This document shows positions 44,051 through 51,497 of a stretch of 64,000 nt of DNA, in pieces. The position numbers were made by a program, and so were the translations under genes. The stretch is from JAOARY01 sp045345765. GTDB taxonomy: Bacteria; Bacillota; Clostridia; Peptostreptococcales; Peptostreptococcaceae. The notes under the pieces are model-generated. The model had not been told where the DNA came from. It ran no database searches and saw only the letters and a list, made by a program, of their open reading frames with translations. The stretch lies in the NCBI GenBank assembly GCA_045345765.1, contig CP148265.1:992001-1056000 (forward strand), read 5' to 3'. How positions within the stretch are numbered: position 1 is the stretch's first letter; each line of letters opens with the position of its first letter.

Positions 44051-45784
44051 CTAATATCTAAAAACTTTACCTTCTTCCAAAAGTTTTCTAGCTTCTTTTT
44101 CTGATATAGGCTTGCTAAACAGATAGCCTTGAGCCTTATTACAAGCATTTAATTGTAAGAATTCTAATTGTTCCAGACTTTCTATCCCTTCAGCAACAAC
44201 AGAAAGTCCCATAGAATGAGCCATGTCAATAACTGCTTTTACAATGTATTTTTCCTTATTATTTATCAGTAGTCCATCTATAAAAGCTTTATCAATTTTT
44301 ACAATATCAATTTCTAATTCTTTTAAATAATTTAAAGAAGAATATCCTTTTCCAAAATCATCTAAAGAAATTTTAATTCCTCTTTTTCTAAACTCTCCTA
44401 ATATATCGTTTATATATTCAAAATTTTCCATAACAAGAGTTTCGGTTATTTCAAATTCTATAAATTTAGGGTCAAGTTTATATTTATCAATAAAATAATC
44501 TATCTTCTCCAAAAGTCTACCATCTTGAAACTGAACAACAGATAAATTTATCGACAAACTTTGTTCAAATGAATATAATGTATTCCACTTATGAAGAGTT
44601 TCAAAAGCTTGTTCAAATATAAAATCTGATATTTGAATTATAAGTCCAGTTTTTTCAGCTACAGGTATAAATTCTGCTGGACTTACAAAACCTCTTATAT
44701 TATTAACCCATCTAACAAGAACTTCAAAACCAGCAATTTTAGCATTTTTCAAATTAATCTTTGGTTGATAATTTAAATAAAATTCTTCATTTTCTATTCC
44801 TTCTCTTAAAAGTTCCTCTATTTCAAGAAGATTTAACATATTTAAATTTAATTTTTCATTATATATATAAAAACTATTTTTTGTAGTATTTTTAACTTCA
44901 TACATAGCTATATCTGCATTTTTAAGTAGTGATTCATAGTCTTTTCCATGTTCTGGATACATAGAAATTCCTATACTCAAAGTCACATAAAAATTTCTAT
45001 CTTGAATTGACCAATTTTTTTTGAATTTTTCTAAAAAATTTCTAATTATATCATCAATATCACTAAAATCACTGATATTTGGTATTAACATTATAAACTC
45101 ATCTCCACCCATCCTGCAAATATGTGCATTTTTAGGTGCAATTTTTCTAAATTCATTTGCAATATTCCTAAGAAATAAATCTCCAAGTTCATGACCCATA
45201 ATATCGTTGATTTTTTTAAAATTGTCTATATCCATATACACTAATATAAATTTGTCATTGTATTTAATATCTCTTATATGTTTATTCACTATATCTTTAA
45301 ACTTGATTATACTGTATAATCCTGTAATATAATCATGGTTTGCTCTATATTTATATCTTTCCTTACTTTTCTTTAATGCTTCATTGCTTCTTTGTATTTC
45401 ATCATATTGATCTTGAAGCTCATACTGCATTGCATTTAATTCTTCATATGCAGCTTCTAATTCTTCATATCTTCCAATTGATTCTTTCGACAAATATCGA
45501 ATCCTTTCGAAGCTCTTAACCATCAATATATAAATAAGTAAACCTGTAAAAAATACATAAATTATACCTTTAGTTGTTTGAATTTTGCTTATTATATCAT
45601 TACTAGAAATCATCATCACAAGTAATTTATCTGAATATATAATCCATAAAATTCCTACAGTCATATATATCAAGGTTATCTTAAATTCCACAAATTTAGA
45701 CTTATAAATATCACTGGATTTTATTTTTTTTAAAAACTCATCAACATCCTCTTCATTTAATTTGAATCCATTTTTATGTTTCAT
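44051..45784 (-). CDS. Membrane GGDEF-EAL cyclic di-GMP enzyme
   Basis: 577 residues. Two N-terminal helices (about 35-80), a coiled-coil linker (about 90-140), then GGDEF with an intact RMGGDEFIMLI and EAL with FEVLVRW, FEITETLVMEN, SLDDFGKGYSS, VAEGIES and KAQGYLFSKP. All catalytic residues I can check in both domains are present, so it may make or break cyclic di-GMP depending on signal. The gap to the kinase gene (44018-44050) is too short for a separate promoter, so they may be an operon. Confidence 0.9.
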   Translation of the reverse strand: MKHKNGFKLNEEDVDEFLKKIKSSDIYKSKFVEFKITLIYMTVGILWIIYSDKLLVMMISSNDIISKIQTTKGIIYVFFTGLLIYILMVKSFERIRYLSKESIGRYEELEAAYEELNAMQYELQDQYDEIQRSNEALKKSKERYKYRANHDYITGLYSIIKFKDIVNKHIRDIKYNDKFILVYMDIDNFKKINDIMGHELGDLFLRNIANEFRKIAPKNAHICRMGGDEFIMLIPNISDFSDIDDIIRNFLEKFKKNWSIQDRNFYVTLSIGISMYPEHGKDYESLLKNADIAMYEVKNTTKNSFYIYNEKLNLNMLNLLEIEELLREGIENEEFYLNYQPKINLKNAKIAGFEVLVRWVNNIRGFVSPAEFIPVAEKTGLIIQISDFIFEQAFETLHKWNTLYSFEQSLSINLSVVQFQDGRLLEKIDYFIDKYKLDPKFIEFEITETLVMENFEYINDILGEFRKRGIKISLDDFGKGYSSLNYLKELEIDIVKIDKAFIDGLLINNKEKYIVKAVIDMAHSMGLSVVAEGIESLEQLEFLQLNACNKAQGYLFSKPISEKEARKLLEEGKVFRY

Positions 45785-45938
45785 AATAATCTCCTTTAAA
45801 TAAAAATTATTTTAAAGATATATCTTGTTTTAATATACCCAAGTTTATTATTTTAAGAACATAAAATAAATAAATTAAATGTTATAATAATATTATAAAC
45901 TATTTTTTTTGAAACTGTCTAATTTTTAAACAAAAATT

Positions 45939-45985
45939 AAAAAAACTCTTAAAAACTTTTTTTATAAGTTTTTAAGAGTTTTAAT
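45939..45985 (-). terminator. Terminator downstream of the opine-dehydrogenase-like gene
   Basis: AAAACTCTTAAAAACTT pairs perfectly with AAGTTTTTAAGAGTTTT, followed by a U-run on the minus strand. The interval 45986-46124 has a small in-frame peptide-like stretch without a convincing start. Confidence 0.8.
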
Positions 45986-46124
45986 CTTTTACATAGACAT
46001 AATTCTCTTCGTCTAAATCTTCATCTAAAGCACTAATAACATCTTCCTCCAATATTTTATATAGTTAAAACTATATTTTTTTATAAAAGCATTTTTTGTC
46101 ATTTTACTTAGATTGTGATTTTCC

Positions 46125-47237
46125 TTATGATATTTTTTCCAAGACTTCTTCATAACCATTAAATAAAAACTCTTTTAATTCTTCTAATGAATGTTTGTCT
46201 TCAATTCCTAAATCAATAAGATTTCTACCTGTTTGAAAATAATCTTCATCCATAAGTATAGATGCTATATTTATTATTGAATCCATAGCCTTAGTATCTA
46301 CACCAACAAGTTTTCCTAAATAAGATAGTAAAACTAAAGAACAAGGTGTATCCTCTGTTAAATACCTATTCTCTAAACTATATGGGCCTTCAAGTGGAGA
46401 AAATGCCTCACTATCTCTATACGCTTCATATAAACTATCTCTTTTTGGTGCATATCCCATTTTATACAATCTATCCTTTACATCTATAACTTCATAACCT
46501 AACTCTCTACAAATTGCTTGTCTTTCTAAATCAATTTTTTGGTTTACTCTAGCAACAGATGGCGTAATACCTTCTTTATAATGATAATGTTTAAATCCAT
46601 ATTCAATTTTTCCTGCATTTAAAACCATTGGTGCAGGATGAGATATTGGATTTCCATTATTTAAAGAACATTCTAATACATCCTCTACTAAAGTTATATT
46701 TGGATAAAAATCTTTTGTTATTTCATACATTTCTTCATTATATTTTGATGGAAAAGCTGAAAAATAAATCAAATCACATTCTAAATAAATATATGCCTTT
46801 GTAAATGAACTCATTCTTACAGCATAAGGTAAAGTATGCATTTCTGCTATTTTTACACTCTTGTTATAATCATTAAAAATTTTAGCCATATAAAGAGCTC
46901 CACCTGTGCTTCCTGGTGCCAATATAAGCTTGTGATTTTTAGTGATATAATCTTTTAGTTCTATTGCTAATTTCTTTTGGCCATATGCTGGTATTATAGG
47001 CATTATTATTTCATTTTGCATAGCTTCCTTTATATTATGTGTAATCTTATGAATTTTTGCAATCCCTTTTATCGACACACCCTCTAATTCAATTTCTTTT
47101 CTTTCATGAAGTTCTTTCATTCTTTGCTTATATCTTTCATTTGCATATAATGTCACTTCATGACCTATTAAGCTCATATGTGCCGCAGCTGCAATCGCCC
47201 CATTCCCTGTTCCTATAATAGTAAGTTTTCTTTTCAA
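46125..47237 (-). CDS. NAD/NADP octopine/nopaline dehydrogenase family protein
   Basis: 370 residues. N-terminal Rossmann motif TIIGTGNGAIAAAAHMSLIG (GxGxxA-type). The C-terminal opine-dehydrogenase domain contains LNNGNPISHPAPMVLNAGKIEY, with the N and H of the catalytic motif, and later EGPYSLENRYLTEDTP. Members join an amino acid and a keto acid reductively, or run in reverse; the substrate here is not evident. AGGAGG precedes the ATG. A 23-bp perfect palindrome lies 49-71 bp upstream. It appears to be a single-gene unit. Confidence 0.88.
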   Translation of the reverse strand: MKRKLTIIGTGNGAIAAAAHMSLIGHEVTLYANERYKQRMKELHERKEIELEGVSIKGIAKIHKITHNIKEAMQNEIIMPIIPAYGQKKLAIELKDYITKNHKLILAPGSTGGALYMAKIFNDYNKSVKIAEMHTLPYAVRMSSFTKAYIYLECDLIYFSAFPSKYNEEMYEITKDFYPNITLVEDVLECSLNNGNPISHPAPMVLNAGKIEYGFKHYHYKEGITPSVARVNQKIDLERQAICRELGYEVIDVKDRLYKMGYAPKRDSLYEAYRDSEAFSPLEGPYSLENRYLTEDTPCSLVLLSYLGKLVGVDTKAMDSIINIASILMDEDYFQTGRNLIDLGIEDKHSLEELKEFLFNGYEEVLEKIS

Positions 47238-47285
47238 TAAAATTCCTCCTTTTAATAATATCTTAAAAATGTAATTTTTTTATAT

Positions 47286-47308
47286 TTAACTCTTTTAAAA
47301 AGAGTTAA
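47286..47308. promoter_or_regulatory. Palindrome upstream of opine-dehydrogenase-like gene
   Basis: TTAACTCTTTT-A-AAAAGAGTTAA, perfect over 23 bp. Probable operator, though no regulator gene is adjacent. The rest of 47238-47764 is AT-rich intergenic DNA in which I see no gene. Confidence 0.45.
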
Positions 47309-47764
47309 TTAACATCACTAACCTTAATTTACAAATATTTTTGATTTTTTTTATAAAATTTAATAACCATATTATTTTTATTTTTTAAGTCTTTGAATTT
47401 TAGATTTATTGAATTTAAACACGAAAATAAAATTGCATAATATTATTCAAATTTAAATTCACGCAAAATAAACTTAATCTAATAATTATTCTTTTTAGGA
47501 TAATAATCATTAAATCAAATACATTTTCCTTATAAAATGTATCATCTTAAGTTTTTTGAAAAGTATTTTTTATAAGATAAAATGTATAGAAAGGTATGCT
47601 ACATTCCACCTTAGGTAAGATTGTTAATTAATAGATTAGGAAACACCACAAATATTATGTAACCCTAAATATATTATACTATAGAATAGGTTTAATTTCT
47701 AGTACTTTCTCCTCAATTTATATTTATTTTTTGTTAATAATGGAATAAAATTAATTTTAAACAT

Positions 47765-47790
47765 AAAAAAAGAAGCTCTGCAAGCTTCTT
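47765..47790 (-). terminator. tRNA operon terminator
   Basis: AGAAGCT pairs with AGCTTCT around a 5-base loop, then TTTTTTT on the minus strand. It lies just after tRNA-Lys. Confidence 0.85.
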
Positions 47791-47796
47791 CAAAAC

Positions 47797-47872
47797 TGGT
47801 GATCCATCCGCGACTCGAACGCGGGACACCCTGATTAAAAGTCAGGTGCTCTACCGACTGAGCTAATGGATC
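47797..47872 (-). tRNA. tRNA-Lys (anticodon TTT)
   Basis: 76 bases with encoded CCA. The cloverleaf is read from GATCCATTAGCTCAGTCGG, anticodon loop CTTTTAA, T-arm GTTCGAGTC. Last of eight tRNAs. Confidence 0.97.
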
Positions 47873-47892
47873 TTATTAATTTTTTGCATAAA

Positions 47893-47966
47893 TGGAGCGG
47901 GTGAAGGGAATCGAACCCTCGCAACTGGCTTGGAAGGCCAGGGCTCTACCACTGAGCTACACCCGC
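47893..47966 (-). tRNA. tRNA-Gly (anticodon TCC)
   Basis: 74 bases with CCA. Anticodon loop CTTCCAA, T-arm GGTTCGATTCC, acceptor GCGGGTG/CACCCGC. Confidence 0.97.
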
Positions 47967-48007
47967 TTATTGAATATATTTGTTTGAAAGCACCAAAAAA
48001 AATCATT

Positions 48008-48091
48008 TGGTGCGGGTGGAGGGACTTGAACCCCCACGTATAAAACACTAGATCCTAAGTCTAGCGCGTCTGCCAATTCCGCCACACCCGC
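48008..48091 (-). tRNA. tRNA-Leu (anticodon TAG)
   Basis: 84 bases with CCA and a long variable arm, as expected for Leu. Anticodon loop CTTAGGA; D-arm GTGGCGGAATTGGCAGACGC. Confidence 0.97.
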
Positions 48092-48103
48092 GGTCAAACA
48101 AAT

Positions 48104-48188
48104 TGGTGGAGGAGACTGGATTTGAACCAGTGAAGGCGATGCCAACAGATTTACAGTCTGCCCCCTTTGGCCACTCGGGAACTCCTCC
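48104..48188 (-). tRNA. tRNA-Tyr (anticodon GTA)
   Basis: 85 bases with CCA and a long variable arm, as for bacterial Tyr. Anticodon loop CTGTAAA; acceptor GGAGGAG/CTCCTCC. Confidence 0.97.
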
Positions 48189-48193
48189 AATTA

Positions 48194-48269
<76 letters not shown>

Positions 48270-48277
48270 ATTTTAAA

Positions 48278-48354
48278 TGGCGACTTGGAAGGGACTCGAA
48301 CCCTCGACCTCCAGCGTGACAGGCTGGCATTCTAACCAACTGAACTACCAAGCC
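48278..48354 (-). tRNA. tRNA-Asp (anticodon GTC)
   Basis: 77 bases with CCA. Anticodon loop CTGTCAC; acceptor GGCTTGG pairs with CCAAGTC through one G-U. Confidence 0.97.
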
Positions 48355-48387
48355 ATTTAATATAATTGCTTCATATTATAAAATTGA

Positions 48388-48463
48388 TGGTGGGCGTAAT
48401 TGGACTCGAACCAATGACCCTCTGCTTGTAAGGCAGATGCTCTCCCAGCTGAGCTATACGCCC
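48388..48463 (-). tRNA. tRNA-Val (anticodon TAC)
   Basis: 76 bases with CCA. Anticodon loop CTTACAA; acceptor GGGCGTA. Confidence 0.97.
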
Positions 48464-48477
48464 ATCAATATTAAAAA

Positions 48478-48552
48478 TGGTGACTCCTAGGGGAATCGAA
48501 CCCCTGTTACCGCCGTGAAAGGGCGGTGTCTTAACCGCTTGACCAAGGAGCC
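48478..48552 (-). tRNA. tRNA-Glu (anticodon TTC)
   Basis: 75 bases with CCA. Anticodon loop CTTTCAC; acceptor GGCTCCT. First of the eight tRNAs transcribed. Confidence 0.97.
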
Positions 48553-48605
48553 AAATTTTATTGCTTTAGGATTTCTTTTTTGTTAGCCCCTCAGCGACAA
48601 GATTA

Positions 48606-48634
48606 ATTATAGCAACCCTTTTTAAATTTGTAAA
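48606..48634 (-). promoter_or_regulatory. tRNA operon promoter
   Basis: On the minus strand TTTACA (48634-48629), 17 bp, TATAAT (48611-48606), about 54 bp before tRNA-Glu. The G/C-rich stretch (CGCTGAGGGGC) between is probably the transcribed leader. Confidence 0.8.
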
Positions 48635-48908
48635 TACTTTTTCTTAATTTTTTTTTTATTTTTTTATTTTATTTTTTATAACCAAGTAATTACAATCTTT
48701 TTCCCATTTATTTTTTTTTTATTTTTTATATTTTTTCAAACAATATTTTTGTTTTTTTTAATATAATTTAAATAATTTCATCATAATAAATTTTATTTTT
48801 ATATTTTTTTTATTTTCATCATCTTCCATATACATACTTCTCATTAAACAATATGATAATTTTCATATTTTTATCCAAATAAAATAGAACTATCATACTA
48901 AATTATTT

Positions 48909-49014
48909 ATGGGGTCGTTGCACCAAGAAACAATCATACAAAATATTGTGTTTGTTTTTAAATTTATAACACAATATTTTGTAGCTATTTTTTTAATGCG
49001 CAACCTCATGTTTT
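48909..49014. repeat. Third MITE-like inverted-repeat element
   Basis: Ends ATGGGGTCGTTGCACC and (inverted) ATGAGGTTGCGCATTAA resemble the IS1182-type terminus. An inner perfect inverted repeat (AAAATATTGTGTT / AACACAATATTTT) fills much of the core. The rest of 48635-49184 is T-rich intergenic DNA with no gene seen. Confidence 0.5.
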
Positions 49015-49184
49015 TAATACAATAATTCCATTTTTCTTAAGCTCTTTCAAAACTAAATTTTATAATATATTTATTTATGTATTATATATTTTATCTATTT
49101 ATATGACATTTATCGTCTATTTAGTCTATTTCTATTTTTCTATTTTTTATATCCATTAATAAATATCTATTCTTATTTTACATT

Positions 49185-49733
49185 CTATTTATCTATATCT
49201 GTATAAGAATCTATTATTTTGTTTATAAATTCATCTGAAGTATCTTTGAATTGATTTGAACTTATTAAAACAGCTAAACCGTGGACATATATCCATCTTT
49301 TAAAGAATAACATATTTATCTCATCTATATTTTTACCTTCATGTTCTCTAACAGTTTTCATTATATCAATTACTAATTTGGATTCTTCAGGTAAGTTTTT
49401 CATACTTTTTATTTCTAAATTCAACTTATTTTCTAAAAACATTATTTTAAATAAATTTTTATAATCTCTTGCAAACTTAACATATCCAACGCCCATATCT
49501 TTTACTTTTGTATTCTCATCCTTTATAAGATATGACAAAAATATTTCATGTGATCTTTTTATAACATCTTTTTCAATTTCTCTTAAAGAATCAAAATTTG
49601 AATAAATTGGTCTTGTTGATGAATCCATTTTTTTAGCTATTTTTCTTGCTGTTAAACAAAAGCCTTCCTCTATAACAATTTCTAAGGCAGCATTTACTAT
49701 ATCTTCCTTTGTAAATTTTATTTTCGGGGGCAT
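49185..49733 (-). CDS. TetR/AcrR-family transcriptional regulator
   Basis: 182 residues. The N-terminal helix-turn-helix is clear: FTKEDIVNAALEIVIEEGF, TARKIAKKMDSSTRPIYSNF, then the DSLREIE helix. The C-terminal ~120 residues are the variable ligand-binding/dimerisation domain, resembling the TetR_C WHG-like type (RWIYVHGLAVLI). An ATG at 49733 is preceded by AGAGGTG. The target is unknown; the nearest gene is the alpha/beta hydrolase upstream on the same strand. Confidence 0.9.
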   Translation of the reverse strand: MPPKIKFTKEDIVNAALEIVIEEGFCLTARKIAKKMDSSTRPIYSNFDSLREIEKDVIKRSHEIFLSYLIKDENTKVKDMGVGYVKFARDYKNLFKIMFLENKLNLEIKSMKNLPEESKLVIDIMKTVREHEGKNIDEINMLFFKRWIYVHGLAVLISSNQFKDTSDEFINKIIDSYTDIDK

Positions 49734-50078
49734 AATTTCACCTCTTTCTTAATAATTGCTGACTCAAAATAAAAGTTTTTAATTATATCAAGATATTTTA
49801 TTCCATCTACTCTTTATCTTTCTAATGTCCTTTATAAAATAAAATCACATATCAAATTCAAAAGAATAATAAGTATTATTAATGTAAAAACAAGTTCTAT
49901 AATTTTTTATTATGAGTGAAACTAAATCTATACATTAAATCTATCATAATAAATAATTTTTTTAAACTATTTTTTGTTTTAAATTTAAAAGTTAGTGCCT
50001 AAGATATATAAAACATTTGTTTTTTTATATAAAAATTTATTTTTAATACCTGTATATTTTTTATATTTATTAATAAGT
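49734..50078. other. Intergenic region, no gene seen
   Basis: 345 bp of AT-rich DNA between the hydrolase stop and the TetR start. It should hold the TetR promoter, but I found no clear operator or hairpin. Confidence 0.4.
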
Positions 50079-50759
50079 TTAGTTGTTGATAAATTCTAAA
50101 ATATCTTTTGATAAATTTTGTTTTGATATACTATTTAATATCACATGTTCAGAGTCATTGTAGTATTTTAATTGTTTTTGTTCACTAGATACTCTATCAA
50201 ATATATATTTGGCACTCTTAGCATTTACAATCTCATCGCGAGTTGCTTGAGTTATTAATATTTCACAATCTATATGTTTTATTATTTCTTTGGTCTTTAA
50301 TAGAAAAATATTAAAATTATAAAGAGCCTTTAATGGATATCTACTTCCACCTTTTAGATACTTGCTTATATGTCTTTTGCTTTTATTTTTTATATCTAAT
50401 AATATATTTCTTACTATAATTTTTATATTCCATATATAAATAGGTGTATTTATAGTAATAATTTTATCTATACAATCTTTATTCTTACTATATAGATCAA
50501 TTGCTAAAAGTCCCCCCATAGAAAAACCTATTACTATAATCTTTTCATTTTCTTCTTTTAATTTCAAAAATCCTTCGTGAACAGAATCTATCCAATCTTT
50601 ATAATTAGTATTTTTAAGATGATGTTTACTTCCCGTATGACCTCTTAACTTTACTGCTAATGTATTGTATCCTTCATTTGAAAGATAATCATCTAAATAC
50701 TTTATCTCATCTATATTTCCCCCAAAACCGTGTATAAGTAATACTCCATATTTTTTCAT
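50079..50759 (-). CDS. Alpha/beta hydrolase (carboxylesterase/lipase-like)
   Basis: 226 residues. Oxyanion region LLIHGFGGN, nucleophile elbow IGFSMGGLL (Ser), probable acid in ITQATRDEIVN (Asp) and catalytic His in YNDSEHVIL complete the triad. Length and spacing resemble Est30-type carboxylesterases and monoacylglycerol lipase-like enzymes. No signal peptide, so cytoplasmic. Its GAGGTGG ribosome site is the 3' arm of a hairpin directly followed by T7 and the ATG. Confidence 0.88.
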   Translation of the reverse strand: MKKYGVLLIHGFGGNIDEIKYLDDYLSNEGYNTLAVKLRGHTGSKHHLKNTNYKDWIDSVHEGFLKLKEENEKIIVIGFSMGGLLAIDLYSKNKDCIDKIITINTPIYIWNIKIIVRNILLDIKNKSKRHISKYLKGGSRYPLKALYNFNIFLLKTKEIIKHIDCEILITQATRDEIVNAKSAKYIFDRVSSEQKQLKYYNDSEHVILNSISKQNLSKDILEFINN

Positions 50760-50760
50760 A

Positions 50761-50802
50761 AAAAAACCACCTCTTTATTTGATTATAACAATAAAGAAGT
50801 GG
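50761..50802 (-). promoter_or_regulatory. Hairpin that is both terminator-like and masks the hydrolase ribosome site
   Basis: On the minus strand CCACTTCTTTATT (50802-50790) pairs with AATAAAGAGGTGG (50779-50767) with one G-U, then TTTTTT and ATG at 50759. GAGGTGG is the hydrolase ribosome site. The loop contains TATAAT, so an internal promoter could bypass the hairpin. Confidence 0.6.
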
Positions 50803-50839
50803 CTTTAATCTTAAATTATTATTAAAAATAATGCTACTA

Positions 50840-51460
50840 TTATCTTATCATCACATAGATATCTTCATAAATATTTGTTTTATCATTATAAAAATAATTC
50901 TCAATAGTTTTTTCTACTTCAAATCCAAATGATTTATATATATTTATTGCATTTTGCCATTCTAACGATACTGCCAAAACTTCTTTTTCTATATTAGAAA
51001 AATTATTTTTAATAAGCTCTCTAGCTTCATTAAAAAAGCTCTTACCGAGTCCCAATCCTCTGTAATCTGAATCTATTAAAAAACTGCTTATAAACATCAT
51101 ATTTCCATTAATATTATGATAATCTTTCATATTGTGATTTAATTTAACACCTTCAAAGTCCATATTTTCTTTGTAATTCCAAATCTCAGTACTAAATGAC
51201 CCTATTATCTTGTCTTTGTATTCTAATACCACAAATCCAAAAGGAAATATTTTCATTCTATCCTCTATAGTCTTTCTATCTTCTGCAATTCCCTTATCAA
51301 ATGCTTTATTTTCTAATTCACATAGCTTATCTAAATCTTTAATATCTGCAAGTCTTAATCTAAATCCATCTTTAATTTTCTTAGTCGAATTTTCATAAAT
51401 ATTTCTTATCTTTGATTCATCCATATCATTAAATTCAAAATTAATAAAATTATAATTCAA
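50840..51460 (-). CDS. GNAT-family N-acetyltransferase
   Basis: 206 residues. The acetyl-CoA-binding motif A is ISSFLIDSDYRGLGLGKSFF (Q/RxxGxG/A type RGLGLG), followed by the LAVSLEWQNAINIYKSFGFEVEKT segment typical of RimI-like enzymes (given here in part: NAINIYKSFGFEV). The N-terminal ~30 residues precede the fold. The acceptor substrate is unknown. It lies 37 bp downstream of the 914-residue protein gene and may share its transcript. Confidence 0.88.
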   Translation of the reverse strand: MNYNFINFEFNDMDESKIRNIYENSTKKIKDGFRLRLADIKDLDKLCELENKAFDKGIAEDRKTIEDRMKIFPFGFVVLEYKDKIIGSFSTEIWNYKENMDFEGVKLNHNMKDYHNINGNMMFISSFLIDSDYRGLGLGKSFFNEARELIKNNFSNIEKEVLAVSLEWQNAINIYKSFGFEVEKTIENYFYNDKTNIYEDIYVMIR

Positions 51461-51497
51461 ATTAATTTCTCCCTTCTAAAATATTATTGATTTACAA

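Noticed and set aside
45990..46070. Minus-strand stretch reading EEDVISALDEDLDEENYVYVKD before a stop, with GGAGG nearby
   Set aside because: The codons after the GGAGG in this frame are not start codons, and the only nearby ATG is out of frame and ends after five codons. It may be a gene remnant; too weak to annotate.
47863..48190. Open frames through the tRNA cluster
   Set aside because: They lie entirely over tRNA genes and intergenic spacers and look like translations of tRNA sequence.
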